NCBI GenBank assembly: GCA_004376055.2
Contig: CP049016.1
Coordinates: forward strand, 1,984,001-2,048,000
Length of the DNA stretch: 64,000 bases
Reading direction: 5' to 3'
Source: Nitrospirales bacterium LBB_01
GTDB taxonomy: Bacteria > Nitrospirota > Thermodesulfovibrionia > Thermodesulfovibrionales > Magnetobacteriaceae
Position numbers and translations under genes: made by a program
The notes under the pieces: generated by a model
The model's input: the letters and a program-made list of their open reading frames with translations, nothing else
Databases searched by the model: none
Told to the model about the DNA's origin: nothing
Shown here: piece after piece, positions 57,677 through 64,000 of the stretch
Numbering within the stretch: the stretch's first letter is position 1
How the letters are laid out: each line of letters opens with the position of its first letter

Positions 57677-59353
57677 ATGATGAAAAACTTACTGAAGTTA
57701 TCAGCTTTAACACTGTTGATGTTTTGCCTGTTTCCACAACGAGGTGGAAATGGGGAGGAAAATCCGTTAGTCCCACTTAGCGAACAAGCTGTTAAATATT
57801 TTAAGGCGGCCTCTTTGACAATAACAAAGGTCGCTCAGACTTCTGTTACACTTACAAAAGAATCCGGTTCAGAATTGACAGTCGGCGCAAGGCTGGATAT
57901 TTTCAGACCTGGAGAGCAGTTCTACCATCCTGTGACAAAAGAGCCGCTCGGACGCTTTGAAAAACACATAGGAACCGCTGAAATCAAATCCGCTACAGAC
58001 GCCTCATATGAAGCAGCAATTATAGATGGAACCCCTCAAAAGGGCGACATTGTGCGGATAACGAAATCTAAAATCCGCGCTCTTTACTACCAGAGTAAGA
58101 AAATGGATTGGTTTCTGGGAGATGCCTACTTCAGACAACTAAAAGACACGCAACGTTTTGAACTGATTGACACTCCTTTAGCAGATGATGACGTCAGTAA
58201 GTTAATTGAGGAGGGTAAACGTCTTCAGGCTGATGTACTCTTATTTGTTGACTCTGCAGCGGAAAAGGATGACAAGTATCTAAGACAGCGCATTTTCTGG
58301 GTCAAAGATGGAAAAGAGTTATTGGCCGGTAAATCTAAATACTCGGATGCTTACTTAGAGAAACTTGCCTCTGCCGCCGATTTCTTTATTGCTTCAATAA
58401 GCGACCCTATGATTACCTATACGCTTTCCAACTCCTCCGAACTCATAGCCATTGGAGACGTCAATGGCGATGGACAGGAGGAAATCCTCATCGGGCACGA
58501 CTCAAGTGTTACTGTCTATCAGCCCGGAGTTGATTTGCACAAACTGTGGGAGCTGCCCGGTAACAACCTCGGCGAAAATCTCTATATGGATGTGCTTAAG
58601 ACTTCAACAAAAGGACTTGTTGTAATAGCGTCGCTTCTTAGCGACGGTATGCACTCTTTCGTGTATGAACTGATAGGTAATGATTTTCATGAGGTATGGC
58701 ACACAAACGGATTCCTCAGAGTGATAAAAGATAACCTGTACTATCAGGCATACTCTAATCTGTCAGGCTTTGACGGCCCGGTTGAAGAGATTAAGTATGA
58801 CGGTAAATTTACAAATACTGGACAAAAGTTGAAACTACCCAAGGGTGTAAATCTCTACGACTTTGCCATTATCGAAGACACTGACAAAAAAGAGCGCTTA
58901 ATCCTCTACTACAGTAATGATAATTACATCAACCTAATAGATTCTAATGGAGTAAACACATTCAGAAGCAAGCGGGACATGGGAGGCTTCATTAGAGAGA
59001 ACAAAAAGGCACAGCCAGTGGTAATGATTGACAGCGGCAACTGGCATGTCAGCGACAAACTTCAAACATCCGGCACAAAAGTAACCGCAATCAGAAGGGT
59101 ACCCTTAACTGTAACAGCAACATCGCTTGGGTATCAAAAATCAAACCTTGTGAGCTTTCGCTACATTGGGTTGACACTTGAGGAGGATGTGCTTATTGGC
59201 AATGTGGGTGGTTCAATTCTGGACTATGCCATTTATAAAGATAAAGTGTATGTGTTGTCAAAACCATTTTTAGGGATAAAACTATCCAATATACTAAAGG
59301 GAGATAATCCTCTGGTTTCCACTTTGTATGTGTATTCGATTTTAAAGTACTAA
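57677..59353 (+). CDS. Exported protein with FG-GAP/EF-hand-like calcium loop
   Basis: 558 aa with a signal peptide (about 1-20). An N-terminal beta domain of about 35-130 has VGARLDIFRPG. A beta-propeller-like second half contains AIGDVNGDGQEEILIG, a calcium-binding FG-GAP/VCBS motif at about 258-273, with further hydrophobic blades such as NLYDFAIIEDTDKKERLILYY. It is periplasmic or surface-bound. The neighbour is uppS, 7 bp away on the same strand, but no shared role is evident. I do not recognise a named family. Confidence 0.6.
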   Translation: MMKNLLKLSALTLLMFCLFPQRGGNGEENPLVPLSEQAVKYFKAASLTITKVAQTSVTLTKESGSELTVGARLDIFRPGEQFYHPVTKEPLGRFEKHIGTAEIKSATDASYEAAIIDGTPQKGDIVRITKSKIRALYYQSKKMDWFLGDAYFRQLKDTQRFELIDTPLADDDVSKLIEEGKRLQADVLLFVDSAAEKDDKYLRQRIFWVKDGKELLAGKSKYSDAYLEKLASAADFFIASISDPMITYTLSNSSELIAIGDVNGDGQEEILIGHDSSVTVYQPGVDLHKLWELPGNNLGENLYMDVLKTSTKGLVVIASLLSDGMHSFVYELIGNDFHEVWHTNGFLRVIKDNLYYQAYSNLSGFDGPVEEIKYDGKFTNTGQKLKLPKGVNLYDFAIIEDTDKKERLILYYSNDNYINLIDSNGVNTFRSKRDMGGFIRENKKAQPVVMIDSGNWHVSDKLQTSGTKVTAIRRVPLTVTATSLGYQKSNLVSFRYIGLTLEEDVLIGNVGGSILDYAIYKDKVYVLSKPFLGIKLSNILKGDNPLVSTLYVYSILKY

Positions 59354-59360
59354 GGGGGGT

Positions 59361-60107
59361 ATGTTTTTGGATAAAAGTTCACTGCCATGCCATGTTGGGA
59401 TAATTATGGACGGAAACGGCAGATGGGCAAACCTGAGGGGACGTCCCCGCGTAGAGGGCCATAAGCAGGGGGCACACAGGACAAAGGAAATTATTGAGGC
59501 TGCTGCAGAACTTGGCGTCAAGGTGTTAACGCTGTATGCGTTTTCAATAGAGAATTGGAAAAGGCCGGAGTTTGAGGTGGATACCCTTATGGATTTGCTG
59601 GACTACTACTTACAGACAGAAATCCTTGAGCTTCTTCAAAAAGGGGTTGTGTTTAAGGTAATTGGTAACCGTGAAAAGCTGCCGGACAAGATTCGTTATC
59701 TGATAGATCAGGCAGAGGATATGACGGCTTCTAACACAGGGATGCTGCTTTTAATGGCAATAAGCTATGGCGGTAGAGACGACATCTTGCGTGCTGTTCA
59801 AAAGATGGCTCTAAATGGCGAGGATATTGCAAATCTGTCTGAAGAGCACTTTGTGGAACATCTGGACACAGCGGGCTGCGGCATGGTGGATTTGATAATT
59901 CGCACCGGCGGCGAAAAAAGAATCAGCAATTTTCTTATCTGGCAGGCAGCATACGCTGAGCTTTATTTTACAGATACTCTTTGGCCAGACTTCACTAAAG
60001 ACGACTTTTACGATGCTATGGAGGACTATAAGTCAAGACAAAGGCGTTTCGGTGCTATCCCTGAGGATATTGATACTTTGAAGGTTACCCCCACAAAATG
60101 CACTTAA
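59361..60107 (+). CDS. uppS: Isoprenyl transferase (undecaprenyl diphosphate synthase)
   Basis: 248 aa. It makes undecaprenyl diphosphate, the lipid carrier for peptidoglycan and glycan synthesis. HVGIIMDGNGRWA (catalytic Asp), GHKQGAHRTKEI, LTLYAFSIENWKRP and RTGGEKRISNFLIWQAAYAELYFTDTLWPDF are all intact. First of the uppS-cdsA-dxr-rseP operon; GGGGGG stands before ATG. Confidence 0.95.
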   Translation: MFLDKSSLPCHVGIIMDGNGRWANLRGRPRVEGHKQGAHRTKEIIEAAAELGVKVLTLYAFSIENWKRPEFEVDTLMDLLDYYLQTEILELLQKGVVFKVIGNREKLPDKIRYLIDQAEDMTASNTGMLLLMAISYGGRDDILRAVQKMALNGEDIANLSEEHFVEHLDTAGCGMVDLIIRTGGEKRISNFLIWQAAYAELYFTDTLWPDFTKDDFYDAMEDYKSRQRRFGAIPEDIDTLKVTPTKCT

Positions 60108-60877
60108 AAAGGCTTTTAGTTGCCTTAGTTGTTGTACCGGCTCTGTATCTGTATGTAAAATACATGCCGCCCTTGTTTCTCTTCATTTTGATAGCGCTTG
60201 TTTCATACCTCTGTCTGCTTGAGTTTTTATCGATGTATAAAGCAAATGTTTTAGCGCGCCACACGTTTTCAATATTAGGCATAATACCGGTCTATTTAAC
60301 GTACAAGTACAACGACATCCCAATTTCAGCCGTAGTAGCAGTGTTTTTCCTAATTTCAATTATACGGCTATATGGGAAAAAAACAGCCGACAATGCTATC
60401 AATGATCTGGCGCCGTTTTGGATCGGATTTTTCTACATACCATTTGTTCTGTCCTATTTTATTAAACTTCGTGCCATAGGGACAGAGCTTGTAATTTCCC
60501 TGCTTGTGATTATCTGGGTGGCGGATAGTTTTGCACTCTACGTGGGTAAGGCAATTGGGAGGCGAAAACTTTATGAAACTATGAGCCCTAATAAAACAGT
60601 AGAGGGAGCTGTTGCCGCCATTATTGGAGCAGTGTTGTCAACACTTGCCATGAGAGCAGTTTATAGTTTTACAATGTCGGCTTCAAAGGCTGTCATTATT
60701 GGAGTTGTGTTAGGAATATTTGGAATAATCGGAGACCTTGTAGAGTCAATGTTTAAACGAGACGCCGGCGTTAAAGACTCAGGCGTAATTTTGCCCGGGC
60801 ACGGCGGGCTTCTGGATAAAATGGACGGAATGATTTTTAGCGCTCCAGTTTTATACTATATGATAGTTTATTTTTAA
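60098..60877 (+). CDS. cdsA: Phosphatidate cytidylyltransferase
   Basis: 259 aa with about eight membrane helices. Makes CDP-diacylglycerol for phospholipids. The signature SMFKRDAGVKDSGVILPGHGGLLDKMDG (about 223-250) ends the protein. It overlaps uppS by 10 bp. Confidence 0.93.
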   Translation: MHLKRLLVALVVVPALYLYVKYMPPLFLFILIALVSYLCLLEFLSMYKANVLARHTFSILGIIPVYLTYKYNDIPISAVVAVFFLISIIRLYGKKTADNAINDLAPFWIGFFYIPFVLSYFIKLRAIGTELVISLLVIIWVADSFALYVGKAIGRRKLYETMSPNKTVEGAVAAIIGAVLSTLAMRAVYSFTMSASKAVIIGVVLGIFGIIGDLVESMFKRDAGVKDSGVILPGHGGLLDKMDGMIFSAPVLYYMIVYF

Positions 60878-60880
60878 AAC

Positions 60881-62062
60881 ATGGATATAACCACAAAAAA
60901 AATAACCGTGTTAGGTTCAACAGGTTCAATAGGCCGCAGCACGCTTGAAGTGATAGCCGGTAATCCTGATAAGTTTAAAGTTTGTGCCCTTAGCGCTAAT
61001 AACAATATAGACGTGCTAAAGGAGCAAATCCTGCAGTTTAAACCCGATGTTGCTGCGCTTTCTGACGAAAAAGCAGCTAATGAATTATACAAATGGCTTA
61101 AAGTAAGCGGAGTAAATAGCTGTCATGTGCTTAGCGGGCCTCAGGGCGTGTGTGATGTGGCAGCTTACGGTGAGTCCGACTTTGTAGTATCAGCAATAGT
61201 TGGAGCAGCGGGCTTACGCCCCACTCTTTCTGCGATACGTGCAAAGAAGCATATAGGATTGGCCAATAAAGAAACCCTTGTTATGGCAGGTGCTGCAGTT
61301 ATGGCGGAGGCGCATAAGAATGGGGTTACAATCTTGCCAATAGACAGCGAGCACAGCGCCATATTTCAGTGCCTTGAGGGGCATGACAAGGCAGCCGTAA
61401 GGCGGCTGATTTTAACTGCCTCAGGCGGCCCTTTTTTTGGTAAAACGCTTCAGGAGCTTGAATTTGTAACAAGAGCCGACGCCCTTAAACATCCAAACTG
61501 GGAGATGGGCGCAAAAATAACTATTGACAGCGCAACGTTAATGAATAAGGGGCTTGAGGTAATAGAGGCACACCATTTATTTGGTTTTTCTCATGATAAA
61601 ATATCTGTAGTGGTACATCCTCAGAGCATAATACACTCAATGGTTGAATTTATAGACGGCTCGGTGCTTGCTGAGCTTTCAGTGCCTGATATGAAAGGCC
61701 CCATTGCGTATGCCCTGTCATACCCTGAGCGAATAAACGGAGTGCTTAAGAGAGTTAACCTTGAAGATATCTGTACGCTAAGTTTTCATAAGCCCGACAC
61801 TGATACATTTAAGTGTCTGAGGCTTGCTTATGAGGCACTTAAAGAGGGTGGCACGATGCCAGCAGTGTTAAACGGCGCTAATGAGGCGGCTGTTGGTTTA
61901 TTTATTAAAGATATTATCAATTTTAACATGATACCTGATATTATAGAGGAAGTGATGGATGCTCATGACAATATCGGCGAGTGTGATTTAGAATCGGTGT
62001 CGGAGGCAGACAGTTGGGCAAGGGCGATAGCGGTTGAAAAATTTATGGAGGTCAAAAAATGA
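60881..62062 (+). CDS. dxr: 1-deoxy-D-xylulose 5-phosphate reductoisomerase
   Basis: 393 aa. First committed enzyme of the MEP isoprenoid route, NADPH dependent. GSTGSIGRSTLEVI (nucleotide loop), ANKETLVMAG, LPIDSEHSAIFQCL (metal Asp/Glu) and the flexible loop HPNWEMGAKITIDSATLMNKGLE are present. Complete length. Overlaps the rseP start by 4 bp. Confidence 0.96.
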   Translation: MDITTKKITVLGSTGSIGRSTLEVIAGNPDKFKVCALSANNNIDVLKEQILQFKPDVAALSDEKAANELYKWLKVSGVNSCHVLSGPQGVCDVAAYGESDFVVSAIVGAAGLRPTLSAIRAKKHIGLANKETLVMAGAAVMAEAHKNGVTILPIDSEHSAIFQCLEGHDKAAVRRLILTASGGPFFGKTLQELEFVTRADALKHPNWEMGAKITIDSATLMNKGLEVIEAHHLFGFSHDKISVVVHPQSIIHSMVEFIDGSVLAELSVPDMKGPIAYALSYPERINGVLKRVNLEDICTLSFHKPDTDTFKCLRLAYEALKEGGTMPAVLNGANEAAVGLFIKDIINFNMIPDIIEEVMDAHDNIGECDLESVSEADSWARAIAVEKFMEVKK

Positions 62063-63132
62063 CAGGGGTAATAAGCGCCGTTGTGCTTCTTGGCGTGTTG
62101 ATATTTGTTCATGAGCTGGGACATTTTTTGCTGGCTAAAGCTGTAGGGATAAAAGTGTTGAAGTTTTCTCTTGGGTTTGGCCCAAAAGTTATTGGCAGAA
62201 AAGTGGGAGATACCGAGTATATGCTCTCAGCTATACCTTTTGGCGGATACGTCAAGATGTACGGGGATGAGTCAATGGAGGAGATTAGCACTGAGGACAG
62301 AGACACTGCATTTTTGGCAAAATCGGTGTGGAGAAGGGCGTTGGTTGTCTGTGCCGGTTCGGTGTTTAACATTCTGTTTGCAGCACTTTTGTTTGTTTTA
62401 ATATATATGGTCGGAGTGCCAAGACCGCTTCCGGTTATAGGGGAGCTTTCAAAAGGTGCACCGGCACAGAGAGCTGGCTTAGCTGCTGGAGATAAGATAT
62501 TGGGAATAAACGGCAATAAGATTAAGTATTGGGAGGAGATGACAGAAGTAGTCCACAAAAGTGCCGGTAAGGAACTCACTTTTTCTATAGAAACAAAGGA
62601 TGGAACAAAAACTTTTAAGATAACGCCTGAGAGTAAGAAGATGAAAAATCTCTTTGGCGAACAGGAGGAGTTGGGGCTTATTGGAATATCTCCTCGCGGC
62701 GATGCCGAAACGGTCTCATTCAGTCTTTTTGAATCCATACCCATTGCGTTTAAAAAGACATTTGAGGTTATAATGTTGACACTCCTTGCGCTGGTTAAGA
62801 TAATTCAAAAGGTGCTGCCTGCTGACACAATCGGTGGGCCTATTATGATTTTTCAGTTAGCCAGCAAACAGGCCTCAACGGGGATAATGAGTTTTATAAT
62901 GTTTCTTGCCGTAATAAACATCAACCTTGGCGTTTTTAATCTATTTCCGATTCCGATACTGGATGGCGGTCACATGGTGTATCTGTTAATAGAGGCAATC
63001 CGCAGAAAACCGCTCAGTGATAAGGTGATAGTGATAACTCAGAAGATTGGGCTTGCACTAATTTTGATGCTTATGACATTTGCGATATATAACGATGTGC
63101 TGAGAGTGTTTAAGGGTACTCCGCTGCCGTAA
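62059..63132 (+). CDS. rseP: Intramembrane zinc metalloprotease RseP
   Basis: 357 aa. Catalytic HELGHFLLAK in the first helix, a single PDZ domain (about 115-200, GAPAQRAGLAAGDKILGING), and the LDG motif FNLFPIPILDGGHM. Site-2 protease for regulated membrane cleavage (anti-sigma factor, signal peptides). Enzyme length is toward the shorter end with one PDZ instead of two. Confidence 0.92.
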   Translation: MTGVISAVVLLGVLIFVHELGHFLLAKAVGIKVLKFSLGFGPKVIGRKVGDTEYMLSAIPFGGYVKMYGDESMEEISTEDRDTAFLAKSVWRRALVVCAGSVFNILFAALLFVLIYMVGVPRPLPVIGELSKGAPAQRAGLAAGDKILGINGNKIKYWEEMTEVVHKSAGKELTFSIETKDGTKTFKITPESKKMKNLFGEQEELGLIGISPRGDAETVSFSLFESIPIAFKKTFEVIMLTLLALVKIIQKVLPADTIGGPIMIFQLASKQASTGIMSFIMFLAVININLGVFNLFPIPILDGGHMVYLLIEAIRRKPLSDKVIVITQKIGLALILMLMTFAIYNDVLRVFKGTPLP

Positions 63133-63138
63133 AGGCTT

Positions 63139-63537
63139 ATGGACGACAGGATTGACATAAGAGTTTACTACGAGGACACGGACTGTGGCGGGGTGGTGTA
63201 TTATGGCAAATACTTAGCGTTTCTTGAGCGAGCGCGGACGCAGTATCTGGAAAATCGTGGAATTAAAATAAGTGAGCTGATGCTTGAGGGTGTGTGGTTT
63301 GTCGTAGCTGACGTTCACATTCGCTATCATAAACCTGCAAAATACGCTGACATTATAACTGTCCACACAGAGATAGCTGAGCTTAGTTTTGCTTCTATTT
63401 TGTTTAAACACCGAATAGAACACAAAGAGACAGAGGCATTGATAGCCACAGCAGAGGTTAAACTCGCAACCGTTGGAAATGACCTCAGACCTAAGCGAAT
63501 GACTGAGAAGATGAGCAAGGCGCTAAAAGTAATTTAG
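63139..63537 (+). CDS. YbgC-like acyl-CoA thioesterase
   Basis: 132 aa hotdog-fold protein with DIRVYYEDTDCGGVVYYGKYLAFLERAR (catalytic Asp region) and DVHIRYHKPAKYADIITVHTEI. YbgC proteins hydrolyse acyl-CoA or acyl-ACP, often near the Tol-Pal system. Downstream of rseP by 6 bp, probably in the same operon; convergent with the ABC ATPase gene. Confidence 0.88.
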   Translation: MDDRIDIRVYYEDTDCGGVVYYGKYLAFLERARTQYLENRGIKISELMLEGVWFVVADVHIRYHKPAKYADIITVHTEIAELSFASILFKHRIEHKETEALIATAEVKLATVGNDLRPKRMTEKMSKALKVI

Positions 63538-63576
63538 GTAAGGGATAGCGCATTTTCTTCGCTGCCTTAAACACCC

Positions 63577-64000
63577 TCATCCTGCGATAACTTTAAAGTA
63601 ATCGTCCTGAGATTGAGTTTCCTCGTTGGGGGTTCGCTCTAAAAATGTCCTGACTTTTGGAATCTCTGACTCTTTAAATTCCTCAAGAGTGCCGGCAAAT
63701 ATAACATCGCCACTGTCAAGCATAATCACATAGTCTGCGATTTTAAAAATACTCGGCAACTCATGAGTGACAACAACAACTGTAATTTTAAACACTTTAT
63801 TGAGTTTATTAATAAGCTCATCCAATCCGGCAGCTGTCACAGGGTCAAGGCCTGCTGAGGGCTCGTCAAAGAAGAGGATTTCTGGATCCATCGCCATAGC
63901 CCGGGCTATTCCAGCACGCTTTTTCATACCACCCGATAACTGAGACGGGTAGAAGTTATCAAATCCCGATAGTCCCACAAGATCAAGTTTCATGCGCACC
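63577..64000 (-). CDS. MlaF-like lipid-transport ABC ATPase (truncated by window edge)
   Basis: The C-terminal 140 residues of an ATPase: LSGGMKKRAGIARAMAMDPEILFFDEPSAGLDPV (signature, Walker B) and the H-loop VVVTHELPSIFKIADYVIML. The Walker A half lies beyond base 64000. The sequence matches the ATPase of Mla-type phospholipid transporters, which keep outer-membrane asymmetry; other organic-solvent-tolerance-type ATPases are alternatives. Confidence 0.8.
   Translation of the reverse strand, partial: VRMKLDLVGLSGFDNFYPSQLSGGMKKRAGIARAMAMDPEILFFDEPSAGLDPVTAAGLDELINKLNKVFKITVVVVTHELPSIFKIADYVIMLDSGDVIFAGTLEEFKESEIPKVRTFLERTPNEETQSQDDYFKVIAG

Noticed and set aside
62109-62744. 211-codon open frame on the minus strand opposite rseP
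   Set aside because: Shadow of a conserved gene; no SD, no domain.

Overview
The window is a 64 kb chromosomal segment of a free-living, diderm, flagellated bacterium. It has low-to-moderate GC by eye and dense, mostly operonic coding. Marker genes are dnaG, mutL, folC/accD/trpA, dxr, uppS, cdsA and rseP. The multiheme cytochrome/porin pair, the many c-di-GMP proteins, the selenoprotein and the abundant GGATTCC...GGAATGAC hairpin repeats suggest a Nitrospirota-like (or deltaproteobacterial-type) anaerobe or microaerobe. That placement is inference; no rRNA is present to settle it.

Layout. 1-5.2 kb: a YdjM-like membrane protein, a secreted SUMF1-domain protein, a decaheme cytochrome gene broken by one missing base, and an MtrB/PioB-type outer-membrane barrel. 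Together the last two form an MtrAB-like electron conduit. 5.2-5.9 kb: two MITE-like elements, one of which has split the ParE toxin gene of a toxin-antitoxin pair. 6-8.7 kb: envelope glycan genes. 9-16 kb: rpsU, dnaG, tRNA-Met(CAU), a zinc-ribbon coiled-coil protein, an MTA/SAH deaminase operon, GtrA and PdxA. 16.1-22.6 kb: a receiver-TPR protein, then a cluster with four promoters that share an 11-bp-phased Pho-box-like array. These drive pstCA, an EAL-CBS-GGDEF protein and tiny cysteine-rich proteins. 22.6-28.4 kb: tRNA-Arg(CCU), trpA-accD-folC, a PAS-GGDEF protein, a two-selenocysteine glutaredoxin-like gene that ordinary ORF calling misses, a cNMP-domain protein and an antitoxin-like gene. 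28.5-43.5 kb: a RACo-like ferredoxin/ASKHA protein, mutL, cimA, xseAB and a run of signalling and envelope genes ending in an L,D-transpeptidase. 43.5-55.5 kb: a flagellar hook-basal-body operon in the order flgB-flgC-fliE-fliF-(67-aa FliF-tail paralog)-fliG-fliH-fliI-fliJ-motE-like-fliK-flgD-flgE, preceded by an NtrC-family regulator. 55.7-64 kb: a CopG/ParE-type toxin-antitoxin pair, tatA, MOSC/MoaB genes, the uppS-cdsA-dxr-rseP operon, a YbgC thioesterase and a truncated MlaF-like ATPase.

The least expected signals are: (1) the UPYT...UGV-stop selenoprotein at 26994-27209 with a hairpin after each UGA; (2) the four-promoter Pho-like regulon, which ties phosphate uptake to c-di-GMP turnover; (3) a MITE with 3-bp target duplications inside a parE gene whose reading frame can be rebuilt across the insertion; (4) a free-standing copy of the FliG-binding FliF tail encoded between fliF and fliG. 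Start codons were moved from the longest reading frame where a Shine-Dalgarno sequence or overlap argued for it.
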